From RUG11247 sp045649485 (GTDB lineage Bacteria > Bacillota > Clostridia > Christensenellales > Aristaeellaceae), in the NCBI GenBank assembly GCA_045649485.1, contig JAZRPZ010000114.1:1-64000 (forward strand): a DNA stretch of 64,000 bases, given 5' to 3'. Below, piece after piece: positions 49,042-58,157 of the stretch. Made by a program: the position numbers and the translations under genes. Numbering within the stretch: position 1 is the first letter of the stretch; the number at the start of each line of letters is the position of its first letter. The notes under the pieces are model-generated. The model saw only the letters and a list, made by a program, of their open reading frames with translations, searched no databases and was not told the DNA's origin.

Positions 49042-49767
49042 TCATTTAATTTTAGAAAGTAATCCCTTCAGCCATTTCTTCCATCGACTTACGCGTTCCT
49101 GGCCTATAACACGGATAATCCTACGCACCAGCCTCCTTTTTCCGGAGAGCCACGTTGCGCTATAATGGTGAATAGAAATAGTTTCACTACACATCAGATT
49201 CTCTGCATCTCCAGGCGCAATCGGATCAAAATATCTCGGAGGAAACACCACCGTATCCTTTATCTGCTGAATTCCATCGCTATAGACATATCCATGGCGC
49301 ACAAAAGGCTTCATGTTCAACAAAGGACAGGCCATATCCTTGAGATTATCCTCCGAAAAACTGACCGAATCATATTCACGCAGCATTTCTTCAATCATGT
49401 TGCTTCCTGCTGCAGCGCCAAATCCGAGTCCTGTTGTCACATACTTACCCGTTTGTTGAACACCTATAAAGCTGTCATACTTCAGCAGATCATCAATGTT
49501 CTTGAGCAGCTCTACATCTGTATCAAAATAGATACCGCCATTTTCAAAAATAATGCGCAGACGAGCATAATCCGAAACAAACGCCCATTTTTTTGCATTG
49601 TAAGCTGCAGACATGAACGGATGACAATGAACATCGAAATTCGATTCATTCCATTCCTTAATTTCATAATCCGGGCAGAATTTTCTCCATGAAGCGATAC
49701 ATTTCTTCACGTCTGCCGGCAACGGATTTCCTCCAAACCAGCAATAATGAATCGTTTTCGGTATCAC
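49042..49767 (-). CDS. GT32-like DXD glycosyltransferase
   Basis: A 241-residue glycosyltransferase of the Gly_transf_sug/GT32 type found in capsule loci. The N-terminus IPKTIHYCWFGGNPLP is the family hallmark. ENGGIYFDTDVELLKNID near residues 75-92 contains the DXD metal/nucleotide-sugar site. A GTG at 49767, 7 nt after GGAGG, puts the protein start exactly at the IPK motif, as in relatives; the upstream ATG at 49788 overlaps the ribosome binding region. Sugar specificity is unknown. It lies 31 bp before the GT11 gene. Confidence 0.88.
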   Translation of the reverse strand: MIPKTIHYCWFGGNPLPADVKKCIASWRKFCPDYEIKEWNESNFDVHCHPFMSAAYNAKKWAFVSDYARLRIIFENGGIYFDTDVELLKNIDDLLKYDSFIGVQQTGKYVTTGLGFGAAAGSNMIEEMLREYDSVSFSEDNLKDMACPLLNMKPFVRHGYVYSDGIQQIKDTVVFPPRYFDPIAPGDAENLMCSETISIHHYSATWLSGKRRLVRRIIRVIGQERVSRWKKWLKGLLSKIK

Positions 49768-49810
49768 AATATCTCCTCCATTAGCCATCTCACAACATCT
49801 TCAAGACTAA

Positions 49811-50383
49811 TTATGAACGTATATCTGCCACTATCGGCTTTATATATTTTGCTGGCACACCGCCGTAAATTGCATTGGATTCTAATGATTTCGTCACTAC
49901 TGCATTAGCACCAACAGCAACATTACTACCAATTGTGCAACCTGCTGTAATTACAACATTTGTACAACACCAGACATTATCACCTATATATACAGGTTCG
50001 CATCGATAACTGCCGCGGCTTTCGAACACGCCATTTAAAAGATCGTGCTCATGATCATAAACCGCCACATTAGAGCCAAACATACAATGATTTCCGATCA
50101 AAATCCTATTCATAGCGTATATCCTGCAACCGGTGTTAAGATATGCACCTTCACCTATTTCAATCATTGCTCCTGTTAAAGCCTGTAATACACAACCATT
50201 ATCCAAATACGCGCTTCTGCGTATATAAATTTTAGCATCCTCTCCTATATCAATCGTACAATTTGCCCCAATATAGACTGGCTTCTCACCGCCACGCTCT
50301 ACATGGAACCGCTTTCCATATTTTATCTTGAGCAGCATCAATCTCGCATATGATTTTGCATACTTAATAATCTTACCAATCAT
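49811..50383 (-). CDS. Left-handed beta-helix acyltransferase (hexapeptide family)
   Basis: A 190-residue O-acetyltransferase-like protein of the hexapeptide repeat class. Repeats begin with IGANCTIDIGEDAKIYI and continue through IEIGEGAYLNTGCRIYAMNRI; the catalytic His lies in AVYDHEHDLLN near residues 108-118, and VVITAGCTIGSNVAVGANAVV near 143-163 completes the helix. It probably acetylates a sugar of the surface polysaccharide. It overlaps the preceding GT4 gene by four bases (ATGA), so the two are coupled. Confidence 0.88.
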   Translation of the reverse strand: MIGKIIKYAKSYARLMLLKIKYGKRFHVERGGEKPVYIGANCTIDIGEDAKIYIRRSAYLDNGCVLQALTGAMIEIGEGAYLNTGCRIYAMNRILIGNHCMFGSNVAVYDHEHDLLNGVFESRGSYRCEPVYIGDNVWCCTNVVITAGCTIGSNVAVGANAVVTKSLESNAIYGGVPAKYIKPIVADIRS

Positions 50384-51468
50384 AATTCTTCATAATACCT
50401 CATATATCGATCAGCAAACTTCTCAAACGAAAACTTTTCCGCATAACAGGTGGCCGCAGCTTTCTCCATATTCTCGCGCAGCGTCCAATCCTGCAGCAGA
50501 CAAAGCACCTTCTCCGCAATCTGTTCACTGTTCTTAGAATCTACAAGAAAGCCATTTTCGCCATCGCGGATAATCTCGACAGTACCATCCACAGCGGTTC
50601 CGATAACAGTTTTACCGACAGAGAATGCCTCAATCGGAGTCAACGGAAGCCCTTCCCAAAGCGAACTGAGCACTATGAAATCCATCTGCGAAATTACATT
50701 CTGAATGTCACTGCGATAACCTAAAAACACAACATCTTCTTCGACACCAAGCGCCTTCACCTGCTGTCGCAGCATATCTTCATCCTCGCCCTGTCCGACG
50801 ATAATATACTTTACCATCGGATATGCCGCCTTCACCGCAGGCAAAGAATCGATAAAATAGCGCATACCCTTCTGTTCGGACAGGCGCCCTACATTTCCAA
50901 CCAATGCGTATCCCTTTGAACGCAATGAATCAAATATTTCAAGCGGCACAAATTCACCATCAAATTTCTCAATAGCATTGTGCAGAACCGTCACCTGATT
51001 TTCCGGCAAGCCGTAGAATTCCACCAGATTCTGTTTTACTTTCTCACCGCACGCGATCAGATGAGCTCTTCCAAAGACCCAACGTGTCAAACTACGTTTG
51101 TCAAAAAACGTATTATGAGAAGTATTCATAAAAACAAAACGCTTTATTGCAGACAATACTCGTGCATACATCGCAGCCATCCGATGATGCGTATGTACTA
51201 CCGTAATCCGTTCTTTTCTAAGAATACGCGCAACTCGAAGAGCGATCTTTATAATTGTCAGTGGAGACTTATTCTCCATATCAGGAATATCATAATGACA
51301 AATTCCCATCTCTTTCAAGCGCTGGACGTTCACACCACCACAGGAACATACAACAATGTTTTTGACCTTAGGCTTCAAAATCTTGCAGAGCTGCAGCACT
51401 ACGTTTTCAGTTCCGCCTAAACCCATTGTTCTGGTAAGGAACATAATGTTTTGTTCTTTCAAATTCAT
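50380..51468 (-). CDS. GT4-family glycosyltransferase
   Basis: A 362-residue GT-B glycosyltransferase. N-terminal MFLTRTMGLGGTENVVLQLC near residues 9-28 is the acceptor-side glycine loop; VVHTHHRMAAMYARV follows. The C-terminal donor half has VGNVGRLSEQKGMRYFIDSL near 189-208, SSLWEGLPLTPIEAFSVGKT near 270-289 with the conserved E-x7-E and a nucleotide-sugar site. Donor and linkage are unknown. Located in the middle of the polysaccharide operon, between the WecG-like gene and the acyltransferase. Confidence 0.93.
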   Translation of the reverse strand: MNLKEQNIMFLTRTMGLGGTENVVLQLCKILKPKVKNIVVCSCGGVNVQRLKEMGICHYDIPDMENKSPLTIIKIALRVARILRKERITVVHTHHRMAAMYARVLSAIKRFVFMNTSHNTFFDKRSLTRWVFGRAHLIACGEKVKQNLVEFYGLPENQVTVLHNAIEKFDGEFVPLEIFDSLRSKGYALVGNVGRLSEQKGMRYFIDSLPAVKAAYPMVKYIIVGQGEDEDMLRQQVKALGVEEDVVFLGYRSDIQNVISQMDFIVLSSLWEGLPLTPIEAFSVGKTVIGTAVDGTVEIIRDGENGFLVDSKNSEQIAEKVLCLLQDWTLRENMEKAAATCYAEKFSFEKFADRYMRYYEEL

Positions 51469-51474
51469 AACTTC

Positions 51475-52212
51475 TTACCTGTATTTCCACATCAGTTTAA
51501 TGATCTTCATATCATCCACAAAATACCGTTTGAACAAGCGCTTGGGCTCCTGCGTAAATCTGTACAGCCACTCAAAACCATGATCACTCATCCAACGCGG
51601 TGCACGCTTTACATTGCCAGCAAGGAAATCCACCGTCGCACCGGCGCATATCGAAACCAATGCATCGTATTTTGCACTGTTCTCATAGATGAATTTTTCC
51701 TGTTTAGGACACCCCAAACATGCGATCAACATATCCGGTTTTGCTGCAGAGATTAAATCATTCGTCTTTCTCAACTCTTCAGCATTTTTCTCAAAACCAA
51801 ACGGAGGCGCATAAGTTCCAACAATACGAATTCCGGGATACATTTGCTCCAAGCGGGCTTTGGCTTTCTCCGCCACACCATCTTTTCCACCCAAAATAAA
51901 CAAGCTATATCCCTTCAGAGCAGCCACCTCACACAGCTTAGGTACCAAATCTGAACCTGATACCTTCGCCTTTACCGGATGCTTATGATGCTTAGCTATC
52001 CAGACAAGGGGCTTGCCATCCACCAGTGTCATATCCGCCTCATCTGATATTTTTCTGAGAAGCGTATCCGTTTCCATCTTCATAACTACATCAACATTGA
52101 TCGCCACAACATAAGCCTTTCGGCGTTCTTTAATCCAGCTTTCGATTACCCCGATGCTTTCATCCAGATCCACATTATTGACATATGTATTAAGGAGAGG
52201 TTGCTTATTCAT
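51475..52212 (-). CDS. WecG/TagA/CpsF-family (GT26) glycosyltransferase
   Basis: A 245-residue enzyme that adds the second sugar (for example N-acetylmannosamine or glucose-type residues) to a lipid-linked first sugar. Family marks: AINVDVVMKM near residue 38, DGKPLVWIAKH near 66, FILGGKDGVAEKA near 104-116, GTYAPPFGF near 132, LIACLGCPKQEKFI near 161-174 and ICAGATVDFLAGNVKRAPRW near 187-206, all diagnostic of the WecG group. Start at 52212 follows AGAAGGA. It pairs functionally with the initiating transferase at the start of the operon. Confidence 0.92.
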   Translation of the reverse strand: MNKQPLLNTYVNNVDLDESIGVIESWIKERRKAYVVAINVDVVMKMETDTLLRKISDEADMTLVDGKPLVWIAKHHKHPVKAKVSGSDLVPKLCEVAALKGYSLFILGGKDGVAEKAKARLEQMYPGIRIVGTYAPPFGFEKNAEELRKTNDLISAAKPDMLIACLGCPKQEKFIYENSAKYDALVSICAGATVDFLAGNVKRAPRWMSDHGFEWLYRFTQEPKRLFKRYFVDDMKIIKLMWKYR

Positions 52213-52243
52213 AGATACATCCTTCTCATTCATCTATTTTGTA

Positions 52244-53521
52244 TTATTCTTTCAGTGCTATCTGTACTGCAGACAAGAGAGAACTTAATTCCTGTTCCGT
52301 TTCAATCAAAATCGTCCTACACCCTGCTGCTTTACCTGCCAGAACATCATTTTCACTGTCGCCGATCATCCATGAACTGCTCAAATCAATATTAAAATCC
52401 TGTGCTGCTTGCAACAACATGCCTGGCTTAGGCTTGCGGCATTCACAGTCGATTTTCAATTCAGGAATCTCGCCTTCATATCCCTTATGGGGATGGTGAG
52501 GACAGTAATAGATCGCATCCAGATATACTCCTTTGTATCCCAAAAGAGTCTCCATCTTATTATGGATTTCGCGTAGTTCTCCATCTGTCACTTCTCCGCG
52601 AGCGATTACCGGCTGATTAGTTACAACAATCGCGAGATATCCTGATGCATTGATCTTCCCTATCGCCTCAGCGACCCCGGGCAGCAACTCAAAATCGTCA
52701 ATATCACGTAGGAAACCAACATATTTGTTAATCGTTCCATCGCGGTCAAGGAACACTGCTTTCTGAGTATTTGCCAGATTCTTTTTTGATACAAGTCCTT
52801 CCCGGAAATCACGACATACGCTTTCATAGCGTTCCGGAGTACCCATATCTTTGACATATTCCGGACTATCATAACAAAACATCTTGCCAGTACCAGCAAG
52901 CGGTTTGAGCAGTTGTCTGTCCAGATCTACTTTCGACGTGGTAATCTCTACATTCAGAACTTCCGGTGAAAGTACATGCAGACCGGCATTCACACGATTA
53001 CGATACCACTCAGGTCTGTTGTCTTCCTTCGTGAGCCAGCTCTGGACCGCATTGTTCTCATCCGCAATGATTAATCCACTATCATAAGGGTGGCTGTTAG
53101 GGTGAGTAAATAACGTCGCGATTCCATTCTTTTCTTTGTGATACGCTACAAAGCGTTTGAAATCCACATCAAAAATCGCATCTGCGTTCAGCAGAAGAAA
53201 ATCCTCTGTCAACTTGTCCTTTAACTTGAACAAAGCTCCAGCATTCCCCAGAGGTTCTTTCTCAAAGAAATATTCAATGTGTATTCCAAATGGTTTTCCA
53301 GTCACAGGCGATATACCACTTCCATCACCGAAGTAATCCATAATAATGTTTCCAAGATGGCTTACTGTCAGAATAATATCCGTAAATCCCTGATCACGAA
53401 GGCACTCCAGTTCATGTTCAAGAACCGGCTTCCCTTCAATACGAATCATCGGCTTCGGAATATCACTAGCAACCGATGAAATTCTCGTTCCCCTGCCACC
53501 GGCCATAATAACCGTTTTCAA
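52244..53521 (-). CDS. Fused nucleotidyltransferase (HddC-like) and GmhB-type phosphatase
   Basis: A 425-residue two-domain protein. Residues 1-235 are a sugar-1-phosphate nucleotidyltransferase (VIMAGGRGTRISSV near 4-17, DIPKPMIRIEGKPVLEH, LLNADAIFDVDF near 109-120). Residues 250-425 are a HAD phosphatase like GmhB (VFLDRDGTINKYVGFL near 256-271, VTNQPVIARGE, the zinc-type CPHHPHKG...CECRKPKP site, and MIGDSENDVLAGKAAG). The pair is that of GDP-D-glycero-alpha-D-manno-heptose synthesis, where GmhB removes the 7-phosphate and HddC adds GMP. With HddA in the same operon this supports the pathway; the isomerase GmhA is not in the window. Other NDP-sugars cannot be excluded. Confidence 0.85.
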   Translation of the reverse strand: MKTVIMAGGRGTRISSVASDIPKPMIRIEGKPVLEHELECLRDQGFTDIILTVSHLGNIIMDYFGDGSGISPVTGKPFGIHIEYFFEKEPLGNAGALFKLKDKLTEDFLLLNADAIFDVDFKRFVAYHKEKNGIATLFTHPNSHPYDSGLIIADENNAVQSWLTKEDNRPEWYRNRVNAGLHVLSPEVLNVEITTSKVDLDRQLLKPLAGTGKMFCYDSPEYVKDMGTPERYESVCRDFREGLVSKKNLANTQKAVFLDRDGTINKYVGFLRDIDDFELLPGVAEAIGKINASGYLAIVVTNQPVIARGEVTDGELREIHNKMETLLGYKGVYLDAIYYCPHHPHKGYEGEIPELKIDCECRKPKPGMLLQAAQDFNIDLSSSWMIGDSENDVLAGKAAGCRTILIETEQELSSLLSAVQIALKE

Positions 53522-53675
53522 CGCTATTTCACACCACTCTTTTTGCTAAAATATAAGAAGTAATCCCAGAGGCTTACACACCAACCATGCACGCACAATT
53601 GCTTTTGACAAAAAAAGCCATTCTGACAGAGCACTTAAGAATATAGTCCTCGTACTTTTTGACATTCTGCCTGAT

Positions 53676-54026
53676 CTATCGATAGGCATCTTTATCTACT
53701 TGTTTCAGCATTCGTTCACAGTCCTTCGTGTTCCAGAAAAGATAGTTTGGAATAACATCCTCCAGACAGAATAGCGCATTCTTCTCACACCACTAACTGA
53801 TAAGTTCCATACTTACCAAACACTTGATATGGCGCTGCATCGAACTACCTTTAGACAAACCACCAGAGATATATCTGTAATGATAGAAGGGATTTTTCAT
53901 TTGAACGACACATTTCACGTTTGCCATTACTTCATACACAAAGAATAAATAGTCTGTAATCGCTATTTCACTATTGAAACGTGTGTCGCCTACAATCTCT
54001 CTCCAAAAAAACCTCATTTCATACAA
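53676..54026 (-). pseudogene. Remnant of a GT2-family glycosyltransferase with in-frame stop
   Basis: On the minus strand this frame encodes the C-terminal part of a GT2 capsule glycosyltransferase: FFWREIVGDTRFNSEIAITD, YLFFVYEVMANVKCVVQMKN, PFYHYRYISGGLSKGSSMQ. A TAG at 53795-53793 interrupts it, after which the frame runs on for 38 codons (EKNALFCLEDVIPNYLFWNT, KDCERMLKQVDKDAY) in the same style. The N-terminal two-thirds, including the DXD site, are missing, and a TGA lies just upstream. No ribosome binding site. It is a decayed gene between hddC-gmhB and hddA, a sign of gene replacement in the locus. Confidence 0.8.
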
Positions 54027-54108
54027 ACCCGCTCAATTGACGTTCTTAATCTCCGATCGTTTTTAAAACCACATCTGTCCTTCAACTTTACTCCTCGCCT
54101 TCCTTCTA

Positions 54109-55110
54109 CTATACCTTCCACTCGTAATTTTCAGGAGTATAATGAATGACTCTTGTACCACCATTTTCAAACTCAAACGGTACATGCAGCAGACCTTTCA
54201 TCGCATCATACATTCTTTTACGATTATCCGGTGTGACATAAAACACTAAGAATCCGCCGCCACCAGCACCCAATAGTTTACCACCAAGCGCTCCTGCCGA
54301 CATTCCCTTCTCATATAACATGTCAATCTCATCAGTGGATACCTTAGAACCAGTCTGACGCTTCAATTTCCAACTATAATCCATCAACCTACCAAATTCA
54401 TCAAGATCGCTGTTTTTATCTGTAAGGATTCCTTCCGCTTGATCTACCAATGCACGCAACTCTCTCAGCTGTGCCCATTTATCCTGCACGGCTACATTAT
54501 TTGCCATCTGAATATCCGAAGAAAGGCGAACAAAACCAGTGAAAAACATCATCAAATTGTTATTCAACTGCTTCTTACGTTCAGGAGAAATAATCAGTGG
54601 CAATACTTCATATCCATCTGAATTAAAATTGATGCGGTTAAATCCACCAAAGGAAGCCGCTATCTGATCCTGCCAGCCACCGGCTTCCTCGCACAATACG
54701 CGTTCCAGATAAATAGCCTCGTCAGCCAACTTCTTTTTATCCGCATACTTACCCTTCAACGCATAAAAAGCATTGAGCAGTCCAACTGCAAACGAACTGC
54801 TTGTGCCCAATCCGGAACGTGCCGGAAGATCCGCCTCATAAGTCAAACGAATCTCATGCATATCCAGCATCTTCATTGCATTGCGAACCACCGGATGTTC
54901 AATATCTTCAATCCTCGTTACGCGTTCAATTTTTGAATAAGAAAGCTCCGTAGAATAATCAAAGAATCTTGGCAGATGCCGAACATTGACATAGCAATAC
55001 TTATCAAATGTTGCCGAAAGGACAGCGCCACCATTCTCTCTAAAAAAGTCTTCCATGTCCGTCCCGCCACCAAAGAACGACATACGAAACGGTGTTTTAG
55101 TTATAATCAT
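54109..55110 (-). CDS. GHMP kinase, D-glycero-D-manno-heptose 7-phosphate kinase-like (HddA)
   Basis: A 333-residue GHMP sugar kinase. Motif 1 is FRMSFFGGGTDMEDFF near residues 8-23, motif 2 ARSGLGTSSSFAVGLLNAFY near 96-115 (ATP loop), and motif 3 LGAGGGGFLVFY near 285-296. The opening KTPFRMSFFGGGTD is that of HddA and of fucokinase-like relatives. The neighbouring HddC-GmhB fusion makes heptose 7-phosphate 1-kinase the best call. A second fucokinase is possible, but the operon already has one in Fkp. ATG follows AAAAAGGAG. Confidence 0.82.
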   Translation of the reverse strand: MIITKTPFRMSFFGGGTDMEDFFRENGGAVLSATFDKYCYVNVRHLPRFFDYSTELSYSKIERVTRIEDIEHPVVRNAMKMLDMHEIRLTYEADLPARSGLGTSSSFAVGLLNAFYALKGKYADKKKLADEAIYLERVLCEEAGGWQDQIAASFGGFNRINFNSDGYEVLPLIISPERKKQLNNNLMMFFTGFVRLSSDIQMANNVAVQDKWAQLRELRALVDQAEGILTDKNSDLDEFGRLMDYSWKLKRQTGSKVSTDEIDMLYEKGMSAGALGGKLLGAGGGGFLVFYVTPDNRKRMYDAMKGLLHVPFEFENGGTRVIHYTPENYEWKV

Positions 55111-55140
55111 TGTAATCTCCTTTTTCCTATTGCAGAACTA

Positions 55141-58134
55141 TTACACCAGTTCACACTTCCACACGCCGATCCCACTATCTTGGAACACCTGCTGAAGTCT
55201 CTGTCCCAACAATTCCTTCGATACACCCTTCTTGAGCACAACCTGCAGGAAACCACCTCCGCCGGCACCGCAAATCATACGACCATCAATAAGATCATCA
55301 ATGGCATGGAATATCTGGTCTATGCATGTATTCGTACTTCCGCTGTCCAGCTGGCGCGACAGTTCCCAATGTCGGTTCAGCAGTTCAGCAAAACCATCAA
55401 CGTTACCTCTTTCAAGCTCAAAACGCATCAAAGCAGCCATATTCTGGATCTCAGACAATGCTTCAAGCGCTTCAGGCACATTACCGAGATATCTGCCCAC
55501 TACATCTCTAAGCAGATTTCTCGCAAGCCTGCGCTGGCCGGTATAAACCAGCGTGAATCGCTCATTCAGTTCGTTCCTGGTCTCTTCATCGATCTCAATA
55601 TGCTGTACCTTAAGCTTCTGGTTCATACCGGGACGGGAAGTTATATACTTTATACCGCCGCTCAGGCCGCCTACCTGATCCTGCCAGCCACCGCCCGTGG
55701 ACATGATCTGTTCCATGCAAAGCACATGATTGTAGAGATCGTCCTCTGTATGTTCAATTCCCATAAACTCAAACAGTGCCTTTACACATGCACCTGCAAG
55801 TATACTGCTGGTGCCCAGACCGCTGCCCTGAGGCACTCCCGTAACTTCGGTATTCATGTAAATACCGCCGCCCAAACGTGTCAGCACACCTTCAAGAGTT
55901 CCGCCCTGTGCAGGGATTATTCCGCAGGCAATGAACGCAGCCTTCTGAAGTGCATAAGGGTCATAGGGATCGCCGCAGTTCTGCAAAGGCTCTATATCTG
56001 TAAACTCTCCGTGTACATCCATATCGCCGCTTTCAAACACTACCTTAAGCTCATCAAGTCGCTTAAGTGTCACGCGTACGGGGCACTCACCCTTAAGCGT
56101 AACTGCAGCATTCAGAACCGTACCGCCATTTTCGTTGCAATACGGCGGAGTATCGCTCCAGCCACCACCCCAGTTGACTCGCAGCGGCAGCTTTACCGTA
56201 TGCTCATCCATACTCATACGGCAGGTAGTATTTTCCTTTATATCCTCAAGAGTACTTCCAAGGATACCTTCGCGGATAGAAGCAAAGCACATATCCATCA
56301 GCTTTTCGCCTTCTACACGACCGATCGCCTTGCCGAGGTAATAATAAAGTCGGATCGTTTCGCTGAAATCCGCTCTCTCCAAGCGGCTTTCCAGCCACTT
56401 CCACTGTATATTTGAAATGCTATTGGTGTGGACAAATTTTGTTGCTTCACCAACGGGTACTTTTGCCGCAATTGCTTTTGCAAGCCTGTCCATCTCAACA
56501 AGCTCCTGCATCCTGCGTTCCCAGGCTATCAGCGCATCAGACGAAGCTTCGTTGAATCCCTCGCACAGGCTCTTACGGACACCGGCACGCCATGCATCAA
56601 CATCGCCGCGTCCCTGAGCCATTTCATATATATTCAGCGCAGCCGCTATAGCAAGACGGATATCATCGCATTCGGGATACAGTCTGGCATTCCAAAGACT
56701 GTGCGGCATATCTCCCCACAGTTCCTCTTCTGTTATTCCGTTGTTCTTCATAAATTCACGGATAGTGGTACCCAGGAAACTGAAATCCTCTTCTCCCTTG
56801 GGATTATCATCCACACCGTAAATACGCGCAACAAACTTCTCGTTTTTCTGTTTCAGGCCATGAAGCACCACATTATCGGGTACTGTCTCGTCATGAATAT
56901 CAATATAAGAAAGGATAACGTTGCTGCCGACCTTGCCGCGGCTGTGAACGTAGCTGACCTCCAGATATACATTCTCGCCGCTGGAAGCCCTGCTGGACAT
57001 TACGCTGTTGTATGCAGCAACGCCCTTGGCGGAAACACTGCTGTTTACACGACTGCTCCAGTTCAGATGGCTATAATTCTTTACATCCTTATGCATCAGT
57101 CGCATGATCTCACGCGTAGTACCGAAATGTACAAACTTTGCAGGCGACAGTCTCAGCAGTTTCATTCTGAAAGGCCGCAGCAAATTCCAGACATCCGTAC
57201 GTGCTTCCATAAGCGCATCGCACCAATTGCCTTCGGGCTTCTCCTTATAAAAAGCCTCCAGCGTAGAGCGCTCAGCCAAAGGATACAGAAAATCTCCATA
57301 CAGAGACAGGCGCACTTCTTCGTTGACATATGCGCCGAACTTTTCTTCACTGTACTCGCCTTTATCGCACACGAGGCCATAAAGAGCCTTCATCATTTCT
57401 CCGGAGAATATTACAGCACCGGTATCAATATCTACGCAATTATGCTCATTGACAGCGCCCTTTTCCACAAGAGTCTCAACACTCTGCTTGTGGAGGAACT
57501 CTGCAACATTGCCCTTTTCTCCCATCATGTATACGCCATGATTTTTGCCGGTCTCCACATCTTCCTTAAAAGACAGGGCAGCAGCGCCTCTGCCGGGGAA
57601 ATCGATCTGGAGCGGGTTGAAAAGCAGCATAACATCACCGGACAGCAGCAGCATTCCGTCCCTAATACGTCCGGGGACACCGCTCATGCCGATGATAAAT
57701 TCATCAAAGAGAGTAGAGGCACGGCCATTAGGCAATTCATGCGGTACGGGAGAGAAGAGCTTGCCCAGGGCCGAATACTGAGGAACTCGCTTGCTGTCTC
57801 CGCCGCTGTGTATAACCAGCACACGTTTTCCGGTGAAGTCAGTATTGCCTTCACGCTGTGCTATGTACCTAAGCACATTAAGTGTGGCTCCGCCGCTTCC
57901 GACACGCTTGCCGTCAGGATCGGGAATAACGGCAAAATGGGTATGCGGTGGCAGCAGGTTATTCTTCATTCGCTCATCGATCTGATTGCGGAATCCTTCA
58001 GCCTGCTGCTCGTTTGAAGCAGTAAGAATAATATAATCCCAACGAGCAAAGTTCGCCCTGTTTAAAGAGCGTATATAATCTTCCCAAGCATCACGATATG
58101 ACTGGGAAAGAAACAGAGATATCATAGATTCCAT
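55141..58134 (-). CDS. fkp: Bifunctional fucokinase/L-fucose-1-phosphate guanylyltransferase (Fkp-like)
   Basis: A 997-residue protein joining two activities for L-fucose salvage: phosphorylation to fucose 1-phosphate and transfer of GMP to give GDP-fucose. The N-terminal part (about 1-600) is the GDP-fucose pyrophosphorylase domain, with KRVGSGGATLNVLRYI near residues 76-91 and VIHSGGDSKRVPQYSALGK near 107-125. The C-terminal GHMP kinase (about 640-997) has LPLRVNWGGGWSDTPPYC, GVPQGSGLGTSSILAGA and CGAGGGGFLQVVL. Bacteroides Fkp, about 950 residues, is the model. Start ATG follows AAGGAG. GDP-fucose would feed the GT11 gene. Free L-fucose must come from outside, since no GMD/WcaG pair is present. 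Confidence 0.92.
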   Translation of the reverse strand: MESMISLFLSQSYRDAWEDYIRSLNRANFARWDYIILTASNEQQAEGFRNQIDERMKNNLLPPHTHFAVIPDPDGKRVGSGGATLNVLRYIAQREGNTDFTGKRVLVIHSGGDSKRVPQYSALGKLFSPVPHELPNGRASTLFDEFIIGMSGVPGRIRDGMLLLSGDVMLLFNPLQIDFPGRGAAALSFKEDVETGKNHGVYMMGEKGNVAEFLHKQSVETLVEKGAVNEHNCVDIDTGAVIFSGEMMKALYGLVCDKGEYSEEKFGAYVNEEVRLSLYGDFLYPLAERSTLEAFYKEKPEGNWCDALMEARTDVWNLLRPFRMKLLRLSPAKFVHFGTTREIMRLMHKDVKNYSHLNWSSRVNSSVSAKGVAAYNSVMSSRASSGENVYLEVSYVHSRGKVGSNVILSYIDIHDETVPDNVVLHGLKQKNEKFVARIYGVDDNPKGEEDFSFLGTTIREFMKNNGITEEELWGDMPHSLWNARLYPECDDIRLAIAAALNIYEMAQGRGDVDAWRAGVRKSLCEGFNEASSDALIAWERRMQELVEMDRLAKAIAAKVPVGEATKFVHTNSISNIQWKWLESRLERADFSETIRLYYYLGKAIGRVEGEKLMDMCFASIREGILGSTLEDIKENTTCRMSMDEHTVKLPLRVNWGGGWSDTPPYCNENGGTVLNAAVTLKGECPVRVTLKRLDELKVVFESGDMDVHGEFTDIEPLQNCGDPYDPYALQKAAFIACGIIPAQGGTLEGVLTRLGGGIYMNTEVTGVPQGSGLGTSSILAGACVKALFEFMGIEHTEDDLYNHVLCMEQIMSTGGGWQDQVGGLSGGIKYITSRPGMNQKLKVQHIEIDEETRNELNERFTLVYTGQRRLARNLLRDVVGRYLGNVPEALEALSEIQNMAALMRFELERGNVDGFAELLNRHWELSRQLDSGSTNTCIDQIFHAIDDLIDGRMICGAGGGGFLQVVLKKGVSKELLGQRLQQVFQDSGIGVWKCELV

Positions 58135-58157
58135 CGATGAATACTCCTTCGTTGTAT

